From Lederbergia citrisecunda (GTDB lineage: Bacteria; Bacillota; Bacilli; Bacillales; Bacillaceae_C), in the NCBI RefSeq assembly GCF_018343695.1, contig NZ_JAGYPJ010000001.1, positions 4,005,744 to 4,069,743 on the forward strand: 64,000 bases of DNA, in the 5' to 3' direction. The notes under the pieces were generated by a model, which saw only the letters and a list, made by a program, of their open reading frames with translations, did not search any database and was not told the origin of the DNA. Positions 50,154-57,539 of the stretch are shown here, one piece after another (position 1 is the first letter of the stretch; every line of letters starts with the position of its first letter). The position numbers and the translations under genes were made by a program.

Positions 50154-51374
50154 ATGTCAGAGTTATTAAGAAATCGTTTTGTACGTGTCATTTTCCTATC
50201 GGCATTGTTTCTGCAAGTTGGAATTTGGGTGCGGAATTTTGCGGTCCTTTTATTTGTAATGGAAAAAACGAATGGAGATGCGTTTGCTGTTTCGATGATT
50301 TCGGTTGCTGAGTTTGCCCCTATCTTCATTTTTTCTTTCATAGGAGGAACATTCGCGGACCGATGGAAGCCGAAGCTCACTATGATTTGGTGTGACGTGT
50401 TAAGTGCCGTTTCAGTCTTTGCAGTGTTAATTACTTTAGTGATCGGCTCATGGAAAATCATCTTTTTTGCTACGTTAATATCGGCGATCTTATCACAGTT
50501 TTCGCAACCATCAGGAATGAAATTATTTAAAATGCATTTGAAACCCGAATTAATTCAGTCAGCAATGTCTATTTACCAAACAATTTTTGCGATATTTATG
50601 GTTTTGGGTCCAGTGCTTGGTACATTTATATTTCAACAATTTGGAATAGATGTTTCGATTGCGATAACAGGTGTTGCATTCCTACTCTCAGCGGTAATGC
50701 TTTTATTTATCCCAGCTGACCATGCAATAGAAAAAGAAAAAGCGACAACGAGTGTTCTTGAAGAAATGAAAGCTGGGGTTAAATACGTTCTGGCTAAAAA
50801 GGAATTAAAACTGCTTGGCCTTTGCTTTACGGCTGCAGGTCTTGCAATTGGGTTGATTCAGCCACTCACCATTTTTCTCGTAACAGAAAGATTGGAGTTG
50901 GCAAAAGAAAATTTACAATGGCTATTGATGGCAAATGGAATTGGGATGATTCTTGGAGGGGCTCTTTCTGTCATGTTTACGAAACAAGTTGCCCCACAAA
51001 GGCTACTTGTTATAGGGATGTTTGCTAACGCTATTGGGATGAGTGTAGTCGGATTTTCTACTTCCCTTCCGCTTACTATGGGAGCAGAGTTCTTTACAGG
51101 ATTATTTTTCCCTTGTATTCAGATAGGGATCAATACGATGATTCTTCAAAGTACAAAAGCAGAATTTATAGGCAGGGTAAATGGTACATTAAGTCCATTA
51201 TTCTCTGGGGCAATGGTTCTAACAATGAGCTTTTCCGGTATTCTTAAACATGTGACATCCATTGTACTCATATTTGAATTGTCAGCAATTCTTTTCGTGA
51301 TTGGAATCTTAGTCATTATGCCGATCTTTAATATGAAAATTCAGCCTCAAACAGAAGGGGCATCAAACGTTTGA
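50154..51374 (+). CDS. MFS transporter (MFS_3, EntS-like)
   Basis: 406 residues with 12 predicted membrane helices. The loop 2-3 region GGTFADRWKPKLTM contains the MFS signature G-x-x-(A)-D-R-x-x-x-(K). The family relatedness is to enterobactin-exporter-like and macrolide-efflux (MefA-like) MFS_3 proteins. It probably exports a drug or siderophore by proton antiport. ATG start with GAAAGAGG. The last codons carry the same 14-bp palindrome seen upstream of the aadA-like gene. Confidence 0.88.
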   Translation: MSELLRNRFVRVIFLSALFLQVGIWVRNFAVLLFVMEKTNGDAFAVSMISVAEFAPIFIFSFIGGTFADRWKPKLTMIWCDVLSAVSVFAVLITLVIGSWKIIFFATLISAILSQFSQPSGMKLFKMHLKPELIQSAMSIYQTIFAIFMVLGPVLGTFIFQQFGIDVSIAITGVAFLLSAVMLLFIPADHAIEKEKATTSVLEEMKAGVKYVLAKKELKLLGLCFTAAGLAIGLIQPLTIFLVTERLELAKENLQWLLMANGIGMILGGALSVMFTKQVAPQRLLVIGMFANAIGMSVVGFSTSLPLTMGAEFFTGLFFPCIQIGINTMILQSTKAEFIGRVNGTLSPLFSGAMVLTMSFSGILKHVTSIVLIFELSAILFVIGILVIMPIFNMKIQPQTEGASNV

Positions 51375-51399
51375 TTAAGTACCCGTTCGGCGGTAACGT

Positions 51400-51437
51400 C
51401 CACTCTATTTGTAGTTTTCTACATGGAGTGGCTTTTT
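51400..51437 (+). terminator. rho-independent terminator after the MFS gene
   Basis: CCACTC (51400-51405) pairs with GAGTGG (51426-51431), with an inner GTAG / CTAC pairing, followed by a T run. Confidence 0.8.
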
Positions 51438-51488
51438 TGTGTTAAAATCTTTGTGAACTTGTACAGGAGTTTCTAGGAGGCATGTGTA

Positions 51489-52526
51489 ATGTTTTGGGAA
51501 TATCTAAATACACATCAAGACTTAAAAAACATCTTGATTTCCATCGCTATATTATTATTTTTTCTGTTATTGAGAAAAATTTTTGCGAAATATGTGTTTA
51601 CTCTATTTTTGAAATTGACAAGTAAAGCTCCGAGTAAACTGTTCTCTAACATTTGGATTGCATTTGAAAAACCGATGCAATGGTTTTTTATCATACTAGG
51701 GATTTATATTGCTGCGCACTATTTTCCTTATTTTGAGCAAGGAGATCAGCTTTTTATCAGTTTGGTTAAATCTGCAATCATCTCACTTATAGCTTGGGGA
51801 CTCATTAATCTATCTGGTTCATCTTCCCTCCTTTTTACGAGAATAAATAAAAGGTACAATATCGAAATAGATAATATATTAATACCATTTTTATCTAAAG
51901 CAATTAGAGTTATTATTGTAGCTTTGGCGATAAGTGTTATCGCTGAAGAGTTTAATTATAGTGTGAGTGGATTTGTAGCGGGACTGGGTTTAGGTGGTCT
52001 AGCCTTTGCACTTGCCGCTAAAGATGCCCTTGCTAATTTATTTGGTGGCATCATTATTATTACCGAAAAACCTTTTACAATAGGTGATTGGATATCGACA
52101 CCAAGTGTTGAGGGGAAAGTTGAAGATATCAGTTTCCGCAGTACGAAAGTACGTACTTTCACCCAGGCACTCGTTACTGTACCCAACGCTACACTTGCTG
52201 ATCAACCGATTACCAACTGGAGCAAAATGGGAAAAAGACAAATTTCATTTTCCTTAAAGCTTCCCCTTGATACTCCGAAAGAAAAATTGGAAAGAACTAT
52301 ACAGCGGCTAGAAGAGATATTGAAAGGCTATCCTGCTATTCATCCAGATTCCATACATGTCACATTTGACAAGTATATGGTTGATGGATATGAAATTTTC
52401 CTTTATTTCTTTACGACATCAACTGAATGGGGAGAGTATTTAAAGGTAAAAGAAGACATTAATTATAAAATACTTGATATTCTTAAAAATGAAGAAGAAC
52501 ATGAAAAGGAAATCCCTTCCAGGTAA
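51489..52526 (+). CDS. MscS-type mechanosensitive ion channel
   Basis: 345 residues. Three N-terminal membrane regions, then the pore-lining TM3 with AGLGLGGLAFALAAKDALANLFGG, a beta domain (PFTIGDWISTPSVEGKVEDISFRSTKVRTF) and the MscS C-terminal alpha-beta part. These channels open under hypo-osmotic shock and release ions. The closest named relatives in Bacillus are YkuT/YhdY-like. GGAGGCATG lies before the ATG. A terminator follows. Function is confident at family level. Confidence 0.92.
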   Translation: MFWEYLNTHQDLKNILISIAILLFFLLLRKIFAKYVFTLFLKLTSKAPSKLFSNIWIAFEKPMQWFFIILGIYIAAHYFPYFEQGDQLFISLVKSAIISLIAWGLINLSGSSSLLFTRINKRYNIEIDNILIPFLSKAIRVIIVALAISVIAEEFNYSVSGFVAGLGLGGLAFALAAKDALANLFGGIIIITEKPFTIGDWISTPSVEGKVEDISFRSTKVRTFTQALVTVPNATLADQPITNWSKMGKRQISFSLKLPLDTPKEKLERTIQRLEEILKGYPAIHPDSIHVTFDKYMVDGYEIFLYFFTTSTEWGEYLKVKEDINYKILDILKNEEEHEKEIPSR

Positions 52527-52549
52527 GATTCTTAATTTTTTTCAAATCG

Positions 52550-52581
52550 CCCGCTCAATATGTATAAAGAGCGGGTTTTTT
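52550..52581 (+). terminator. rho-independent terminator after the MscS gene
   Basis: CCCGCTC (52550-52556) pairs with GAGCGGG (52569-52575), followed by a T run. Confidence 0.88.
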
Positions 52582-52627
52582 GTTGAAAAAAAACGCTAAA
52601 TTATTATATTTAGTACATTGCATTGTG

Positions 52628-52690
52628 TAGTACTGTATGATATATTGTTTTTGCAAGGTATTTTTTATTGCTTAGTATTGTATAATATAT
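52628..52690 (+). promoter_or_regulatory. two direct copies of an 18-bp motif in the PadR promoter
   Basis: TAGTACTGTATGATATAT (52628-52645) and TAGTATTGTATAATATAT (52673-52690) match at 16 of 18 positions, 45 bases apart. The second contains TATAAT. They probably serve as PadR sites in its own promoter. Confidence 0.5.
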
Positions 52691-52723
52691 AGTAGCGAAA
52701 AAGAAATGAGGTGTCGTTTAGCA

Positions 52724-53047
52724 TTGAACGTACAATTTAAAAAAGGTGTGTTGGAACTTTGTGTTTTAGCATTACTTGATAAACAGGATCGATACGGATA
52801 TGAATTAGTTCAAAAAATATCCGACCAAATTGCTATTTCTGAAGGCACAGTATATCCACTTTTAAGACGGCTGACAAAAGAAGAGTACTTTACAACATAC
52901 TTACGAGAATCAACGGAAGGACCATCCCGGAAGTATTACAAATTAACGGATAGAGGAAGAAAGTATTTATACGCGTTAATTGAAGAGTGGAAAGAGTTCA
53001 TTTCTGGAGTAAATCAATTAATAAATGAAGGGGTTAATCATGAATAA
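52724..53047 (+). CDS. PadR family transcriptional regulator
   Basis: 107 residues: the winged helix starts NVQFKKGVLELCVLALL, continues DRYGYELV and ISEGTVYPLLRRLTKE, with wing SRKYYKLTDRGRK, then a C-terminal helix. I start at TTG 52724 with GAGGTG about ten bases upstream; an in-frame upstream start at 52706 overlaps that site and extends the conserved N terminus unusually. It heads a three-gene operon with DUF1700 and DUF4097 proteins, a common Bacillales arrangement that senses envelope stress or toxic compounds. Confidence 0.92.
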   Translation: MNVQFKKGVLELCVLALLDKQDRYGYELVQKISDQIAISEGTVYPLLRRLTKEEYFTTYLRESTEGPSRKYYKLTDRGRKYLYALIEEWKEFISGVNQLINEGVNHE

Positions 53048-53600
53048 ATATCAATTTATGAGAATATTGGAGTCATCATTAGAAAGACTTCCATCCAATG
53101 AGCGATTCGATATTTTACAAGATTTTGAAGAGCATTTTACGATTGGATTAGAAGAAGGGAAAACGGAAGAACAAATTGTGCAATCACTTGGATCTCCGTA
53201 TCAAATAGTCAAAGAGATTTTGGCGACGCATCATCTTGAAAAAGTGCAAACAAAAGCGACGACAGGAAATATTTTTCGAGCAGTATGGGCAGTCATTGGA
53301 TTGGGTTTCTTTAATTTAGTGATTGTGCTCGGTCCTTTTATTGCGATAGCTGGAGTTATTGTGGCCGGATGGGCAGTAGGAATTTCTTTTATTGCTTCTC
53401 CATTGTTGGTCTTGGTTAATACGGCCATTTTTCCGGGAACATTTGAATACTTTGATTTGTTTTTCTCAATGGTTCTTTGCGGCATCGGGTTATTTATCTC
53501 GATAGGAATGTTCTTTGCCACTAGGGGAATTACTAACGGCTTTATCCGTTATTTAAAATTTAACGCAAGAATTGTTAAAGGTGGGTTAAAACATGAATAA
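53040..53600 (+). CDS. DUF1700 (HAAS) domain membrane protein
   Basis: 186 residues. The N-terminal HAAS domain (about 1-70) has LESSLERLPSNERFDILQDFEEHF and LGSPYQIVKEIL; then four or so membrane helices. HAAS-domain proteins are partners of PadR and DUF4097 proteins. It starts at ATG 53040, inside the end of the PadR gene (8-base overlap), with GAAGGGG. The long frame to 53025 has no site of its own. Function unknown beyond the linked operon. Confidence 0.88.
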   Translation: MNKYQFMRILESSLERLPSNERFDILQDFEEHFTIGLEEGKTEEQIVQSLGSPYQIVKEILATHHLEKVQTKATTGNIFRAVWAVIGLGFFNLVIVLGPFIAIAGVIVAGWAVGISFIASPLLVLVNTAIFPGTFEYFDLFFSMVLCGIGLFISIGMFFATRGITNGFIRYLKFNARIVKGGLKHE

Positions 53601-54450
53601 TATAAAAATTATAGCTACTGCAGCCCTTTTTCTTTTACTGGTAGGTATTGTGGGCAGTATAGCTACGTTTAAATCAATGTATCAGTCCGAACAAATTTCA
53701 AATGAAAAGATTATAGAACAAGATTTCTCAAACATAATGATAGACTCTAACAACTCAAAAATAGAAATCTATCCTTCAAATGATTCCAAAGCAACTGTTG
53801 AACTTTCAGGGAAGGTAGCTAAAAATTTGAAATATACATTTTCTGCTGATGTAAAAGGCGATACACTGAACGTAGAATTAAAGGAAAAACTTAGAAAGCT
53901 ATTTAACTTTGATTTTTTTGCAACGTCTGTAACGCTTAAAGTATACGTTCCCGAAAAACAATATAAGTCGATCGAGTCATTAAGTAATAACGGATATATA
54001 AAAGCGGAGAAATTAAATACTGACGAATTTATCATCGAAACGGATAACGGACGAATTCAGCTTAAAGATATTAACACTTCCACAATCTCGGCAAAAGCAA
54101 GCAATGGCATGATTGATATGAATAATATTAAAGCCACTTCTGTAGAAACTAAAGCTGCCAATGGAAAAGTCAATCTTAATGATGTAGAAGGTAAAATCGT
54201 AGTCAAGGTAAACAACGGAAGAGTTTCCCTTACAACCAATAATTTAGATCGACCGATTGATATTAAATCAGATAACGGAGAAATCATCATTAAAGCGGAC
54301 AAAGAACCGACCAATGCAACGATTGATGTAAGCGTGGATAATGGCATAGTCGATATCTTTGGCCAATCCAACCGAAATGTTGTCTTTGGCAACGGCGAAA
54401 ACATGATTAAACTTGTTACTCATAATGGCAGAATTACAGTAAACAAATAA
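53593..54450 (+). CDS. DUF4097 family beta-strand repeat protein
   Basis: 285 residues. One N-terminal membrane helix (KIIATAALFLLLVGIVG) and an extracytoplasmic right-handed beta-solenoid-like region of short repeats: TDNGRIQLKDIN, ASNGMIDMNNI, AANGKVNLNDV, VNNGRVSL, SDNGEIIIK, VDNGIVDIFG. The recurring Asn-Gly pairs, roughly every 20-22 residues, are typical of the DUF4097 fold. It overlaps the DUF1700 gene by eight bases and is followed by a terminator. It likely works at the outer membrane-facing surface with its partner. Confidence 0.9.
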   Translation: MNNIKIIATAALFLLLVGIVGSIATFKSMYQSEQISNEKIIEQDFSNIMIDSNNSKIEIYPSNDSKATVELSGKVAKNLKYTFSADVKGDTLNVELKEKLRKLFNFDFFATSVTLKVYVPEKQYKSIESLSNNGYIKAEKLNTDEFIIETDNGRIQLKDINTSTISAKASNGMIDMNNIKATSVETKAANGKVNLNDVEGKIVVKVNNGRVSLTTNNLDRPIDIKSDNGEIIIKADKEPTNATIDVSVDNGIVDIFGQSNRNVVFGNGENMIKLVTHNGRITVNK

Positions 54451-54461
54451 ATCTGATAACG

Positions 54462-54497
54462 GATGAATACAATGGTTTAAGGTATTCATCTTTTTTT
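54462..54497 (+). terminator. rho-independent terminator after the PadR operon
   Basis: GATGAATAC / GTATTCATC (54462-54470 with 54482-54490), followed by seven T. Confidence 0.88.
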
Positions 54498-54567
54498 ATT
54501 AGATGGGGCTTAAAAGCTTGGAATTATATGTACTGGAGCCCTTAAAACTAGGGAAAATTGAGTGTTA

Positions 54568-54775
54568 GGTCACCAATCGGTGGATTGACTCCATTGATTA
54601 TGGAAAAAATTAAAGGATATGTCACCACTCATTGTATTGGTGACCTTTGTTTGGGGAAATAGTATTTTAAAGGTAACCAATCGTGGTATTGGCTCCCTTA
54701 TTTTTGGAAAAAAGCAATGGTAAGGAACTCAATTGTAGTAGTGATTTCTTTAATTAGATAAAGAGGGTGCATCAA
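54568..54775. repeat. tandem 52-bp imperfect hairpin repeats, four units (array C)
   Basis: Units start at 54568, 54620, 54672 and 54724, an exact 52-bp period. Each opens with a (G/T)G(T/A)(C/A)ACC..AAT-like segment and each has an inverted partner inside, best in unit 2: GTCACCA (54621-54627) with TGGTGAC (54638-54644), and unit 3 with CCAAT...ATTGG. Tracts of GGAAAAAA mark the second halves of units 1 and 3. It lies in a gene-free gap of about 470 bases. Confidence 0.7.
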
Positions 54776-54909
54776 GTTATAAAATTTAATATTTGAAACA
54801 TAAATGTAAAAGAGTAGATTTTTCCTTTAATAAGCATGAAAAATAGTAAAAAAATATCATTGAAAAAATGAAAGAGGCTCTATATATAGTAGGAAAGTAT
54901 TGACAACAC

Positions 54910-54918
54910 TGCTATAAT
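54910..54918 (+). promoter_or_regulatory. extended -10 promoter of the RRNPP-type regulator gene
   Basis: TGCTATAAT is an extended -10 element (TGnTATAAT), 51 bases before the start codon at 54970. The -35 region is weak. A TTGACA seven bases upstream is too close to serve. Confidence 0.5.
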
Positions 54919-54969
54919 ATTGGTAAGAACTCAATGTTAAAGTTATTTTGACAAAGGGGTAAAGCATAT

Positions 54970-55863
54970 ATGGGCGAGAATTTCATAAATATTGGTGAAA
55001 TCCTACAGTCGTTAAGGGTAAATAAAGGATTGGCTATAGATGAATTGGCGGAAGGGATTTGCTCCGTTGAGGAACTCGATTTAATGGAAAAAAACAAGCA
55101 AGTTCCTACAATTGATCAACTATTTAGGTTGGCCAATAAACTAAATGTAAAATTAAGTGACTTCTTTGATTTCACTTCAGCGGACTCTGCTAGTTACGTA
55201 TCAGCAGTTAGTGGGTTGATTAATAAGTATAGAAGAGAACGAAACTATAAAGCTATCAACGAAATTGTGCAGAGAGAAAAAAATAATCCACTCTTTAATT
55301 TTTCATCCAGCCAGCAATTTCTACTTTGGCATGAGGCGATTTGTTTATACAATCTAGCTGAACCAGGGAAAAGAGATAAGCAGTCATCTATTCTGATGTT
55401 AAATGATGCGTTGGACATGACAAATCCACTGCGAAAAGGTCTTTCTGAAAGAGAAATAGAAATTAAAATGGCAATAGCATTGATAGAAAAAGATGATATG
55501 AACTTTGAGGAAGCCATTACATTATTAAAAGAGATATTAGAGGATATAGATAAACTCCCTGCTTTGGCAGAGCCACAACTTCGATTAAGGGTACTATTTG
55601 GATTATCACAGTCCCTATCGAGATTAGAAGAATTTGAGGAATCCTTAATTTATAGTGAAAAAGGAATACAACAGTGTATTAACGATGATGTCTTATACTT
55701 ACTTGGTGAATTTCTTTATCAGACAGCATCAAATAACTTAGCATTAGACAATAAAGAGCGTGGTATTAAATATCTTACAAAAGCACTAAATATTTTTAAC
55801 TTACAAGAAAATAAAGTGTTTAGTAGTCTAGTGGAAGCAGAGTTGGAAAAATTATCAACTTAA
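54970..55863 (+). CDS. XRE-TPR regulator of the RRNPP (PlcR/Rgg-like) quorum-sensing family
   Basis: 297 residues. An N-terminal helix-turn-helix (about residues 8-62: IGEILQSLRVNKGLAIDEL, VEELDLMEKNKQ, PTIDQLFRLANKL) is followed by a helical TPR-like domain to the end (helical repeats around 85, 120, 160, 195, 225 and 265, for example YNLAEPGKRDKQS, FEEAITLLKEILE, EEFEESLIYSEKGIQQ). Length and architecture match PlcR/NprR-type receptors that bind imported oligopeptides with the TPR part. The next gene encodes a secreted repeat peptide, the usual arrangement. AAAGGGG site before the ATG. Confidence 0.85.
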   Translation: MGENFINIGEILQSLRVNKGLAIDELAEGICSVEELDLMEKNKQVPTIDQLFRLANKLNVKLSDFFDFTSADSASYVSAVSGLINKYRRERNYKAINEIVQREKNNPLFNFSSSQQFLLWHEAICLYNLAEPGKRDKQSSILMLNDALDMTNPLRKGLSEREIEIKMAIALIEKDDMNFEEAITLLKEILEDIDKLPALAEPQLRLRVLFGLSQSLSRLEEFEESLIYSEKGIQQCINDDVLYLLGEFLYQTASNNLALDNKERGIKYLTKALNIFNLQENKVFSSLVEAELEKLST

Positions 55864-55872
55864 TGATATAAT
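55843..55872 (+). promoter_or_regulatory. internal promoter of the propeptide gene
   Basis: TTGGAA (55843-55848), 18-base spacer and an extended -10 TGATATAAT (55864-55872), located at the very end of the receptor gene. It would give the propeptide its own transcript starting about 34 bases before its ATG. Confidence 0.5.
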
Positions 55873-55912
55873 TTGGAATAGTAAAATAATATATATATAA
55901 GGAGATATAAAA

Positions 55913-56266
55913 ATGAAGAAACTGATACTTATTTCAGCTCTTACATTAGGTTTATTTGGCCTGGGAGGTTCATTAGGTACAGAGCTTGCAGGGGAGCCTC
56001 TACCCGATTTACCAACCCAATATAGTGTAGACCCAATAGTTGCAGGAAAGCCACTACCTGATTTACCAACCCAATATAGAGTAAATCCAATAGTTGCAGG
56101 AAATCCATTACCTGATTTACCAACCCAATATAGAGTAAATCCAATAGTTGAAGGAAAACCGTTACCTGATTTACCAACTCAATATAGCGTAGACCCTATA
56201 GTTGCAGGAAATCCACTGCCTGACCTACCAACCCAATACAGTGTAAATCCTAAAACATTCGCATAA
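55913..56266 (+). CDS. secreted propeptide with five repeats of a candidate pheromone
   Basis: 117 residues: a Sec signal peptide (MKKLILISALTLGLFGLGG) and five tandem 18-residue repeats. The core LPDLPTQY is identical in all five, at residues 30-37, 48-55, 66-73, 84-91 and 102-109; linkers vary (S/R-V-D/N-PIV-A/E-G-E/K/N). The codons of the core differ between units, so the peptide sequence is conserved by selection. It follows an RRNPP-type receptor gene by 49 bases and has an AAGGAG site. I infer a multi-copy signalling peptide precursor; a structural Pro-rich protein is the main alternative. Confidence 0.8.
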   Translation: MKKLILISALTLGLFGLGGSLGTELAGEPLPDLPTQYSVDPIVAGKPLPDLPTQYRVNPIVAGNPLPDLPTQYRVNPIVEGKPLPDLPTQYSVDPIVAGNPLPDLPTQYSVNPKTFA

Positions 56267-56269
56267 CCT

Positions 56270-56308
56270 AAAGCAACGCAGCACTCAATGCTTCGTTGCT
56301 TTTTTTTA
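56270..56308 (+). terminator. rho-independent terminator of the propeptide gene
   Basis: AAAGCAACG / CGTTGCTTT (56270-56278 with 56294-56302), followed by a T run. Confidence 0.88.
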
Positions 56309-56331
56309 TGGAAAAAATAATAAAAAATGCA

Positions 56332-56362
56332 TTGACTCTCACGTTACGTGATACCTTATAGT
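56332..56362 (+). promoter_or_regulatory. MerR-type promoter with 19-bp spacer and dyad
   Basis: TTGACT (56332-56337) and TATAGT (56357-56362) are separated by 19 bases that contain the dyad TCACGT-T-ACGTGA (56339-56351). Long spacers bridged by a dyad are the hallmark of MerR-activated promoters, here driving the MerR gene itself. Confidence 0.8.
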
Positions 56363-56387
56363 TAAAAAAGAAGGGAGGAAAAACAGT

Positions 56388-57128
56388 TTGAAAATAAAAG
56401 AAGTGGCTGATTTGGTTGGGATCAGTGTGCGCACACTGCATCATTATGATGAGATTGGGTTGTTAATTCCTGAGGAAACGACGGAGGCGGGGTATCGAAT
56501 TTATTCAGATGAAAATCTTGAGACGCTGCAGCAAATATTATTTTTTAAAGAACTGGGCTTCCCTTTGAAGAAAATTAAAGACATTATCAGTAGTCCATCG
56601 TTTGATCGATATGAGGCACTTTTGATGCACCGAAAAATGTTGCTTGAGAAGCGGAGGCGGCTTGATCGGATGATTGAGACGGTGGAAAAGACGATGAAGT
56701 ATATGAAAGGAGATATTTACATGTCTAATAAGGAAAAGTTCGAAGGCTTTGATTTCAGCCAAAATCCGTACGAGCAAGAAGCACGTGAACGTTGGGGGGA
56801 TGAAGCTGTTGATAAATCCGAGCAAAAAATAGGCAATATGTCCAAGAGTGAAAAGAAGGATTTTGAAGAAAGGTTTAATGAAATTTATCGTAAACTTGCA
56901 GCGATTCGCCATACTGCACCTGATTCAAAAGAAGCTCAGGAAGGAATAAAAGAATGGTATGATTTTTTAAAAACTATTGGGGATTATTCTCTCGACGCGT
57001 TTAAAGGATTAGGCCAAATGTATGTCGATGATGAACGTTTTACGAGAAATATTGACCAATTTGGTGAGGGCTTAGCCGAATTCATGCGTGATTCGATGGC
57101 CGTTTTTGCAGACCGAACCAATAAATAA
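56388..57128 (+). CDS. MerR family regulator with TipAS antibiotic-recognition domain (Mta-like)
   Basis: 246 residues. An N-terminal MerR helix-turn-helix (KIKEVADLVGISVRTLHHYDEIGL), a long dimerisation coiled coil (about 80-115) and a C-terminal TipAS domain (RERWGDEAVDKSEQKIGNMSK onward). Mta/TipAL proteins sense drugs and activate multidrug transporter genes and their own gene. TTG start with GGGAGG; the promoter has the MerR 19-bp spacer. The nearby ABC exporter at 57540-60037 is on the other strand and has its own TetR, so the target is unclear. Confidence 0.92.
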   Translation: MKIKEVADLVGISVRTLHHYDEIGLLIPEETTEAGYRIYSDENLETLQQILFFKELGFPLKKIKDIISSPSFDRYEALLMHRKMLLEKRRRLDRMIETVEKTMKYMKGDIYMSNKEKFEGFDFSQNPYEQEARERWGDEAVDKSEQKIGNMSKSEKKDFEERFNEIYRKLAAIRHTAPDSKEAQEGIKEWYDFLKTIGDYSLDAFKGLGQMYVDDERFTRNIDQFGEGLAEFMRDSMAVFADRTNK

Positions 57129-57137
57129 TTTCGCATC

Positions 57138-57200
57138 CAATCGAGACAGAGCTCGTCAAAAAGAAGTAAATGTGTCTCGATTCAAATCCAATCACGACTG
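57138..57200. repeat. 51-bp imperfect hairpin repeats (array D)
   Basis: CAATCGAGAC (57138) and CAATCACGAC (57189) start exactly 51 bases apart. In unit 1, AATCGAGACA (57139-57148) pairs perfectly with TGTCTCGATT (57173-57182). The sequence is related to array B at 30482. It sits between the MerR stop and the terminator. Confidence 0.6.
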
Positions 57201-57202
57201 AT

Positions 57203-57232
57203 AAAAGAGCTTGGGACCCCAAGCTCTTTTTC
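57203..57232. terminator. bidirectional terminator
   Basis: AAAAGAGCTTGG / CCAAGCTCTTTT (57203-57214 with 57219-57230), between convergent genes. Confidence 0.88.
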
Positions 57233-57240
57233 CACGACAA

Positions 57241-57489
57241 TTAATGAAGTTTTAATTTATTTTCAACTTCCTGACAGACTTCTTCTGCGGACATACCATT
57301 TGCATCAATGATCGACCCTTCTATGGAAATGTTTTGGATTCCCATAAAATTTGAATCGAGACCTGATACGACACAACAATCTACATTTTTAATATCAGAT
57401 TCGTTATGGACTGTAATTACTTCGTACCCTTTTTCTTGAAGTGCTTGTTGTACATTTGTTAATGCTGGCTCGATACCGATTTTTGCCAC
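57241..57489 (-). CDS. YkuS (UPF0180) family protein
   Basis: 82 residues of the UPF0180/YkuS family: AKIGIEPALTNVQQALQEKGYEV, then CCVVSGLDSNFMGIQ and a final helix. Function unknown. I start at GTG 57489, eight bases after GGAGGTG; the longer frame to 57543 would overlap the upstream permease gene. The gene is downstream of the exporter operon on the same strand, but it is separated from its stop by about 50 bases. Confidence 0.88.
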   Translation of the reverse strand: MAKIGIEPALTNVQQALQEKGYEVITVHNESDIKNVDCCVVSGLDSNFMGIQNISIEGSIIDANGMSAEEVCQEVENKLKLH

Positions 57490-57539
57490 AATGCACACCT
57501 CCCTTTCCAACCTAGTTTTCCTGTTTATAATGGAAATAT

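Noticed and set aside
54900-54905. TTGACA as the -35 element of the receptor gene promoter
   Set aside because: Only seven bases separate it from TATAAT, so it cannot pair with that -10; the TGn extension better explains promoter strength.
55941-56177. Repetitive minus-strand reading frame opposite the propeptide gene
   Set aside because: It is the shadow of the plus-strand repeats. It has no ribosome binding site, and the plus-strand frame shows synonymous changes that preserve its own peptide.
54568-57200. CRISPR-like arrays from the 51-52-bp repeats
   Set aside because: Units are diverged over their entire length with no constant repeat and variable spacer, and no cas genes are present.
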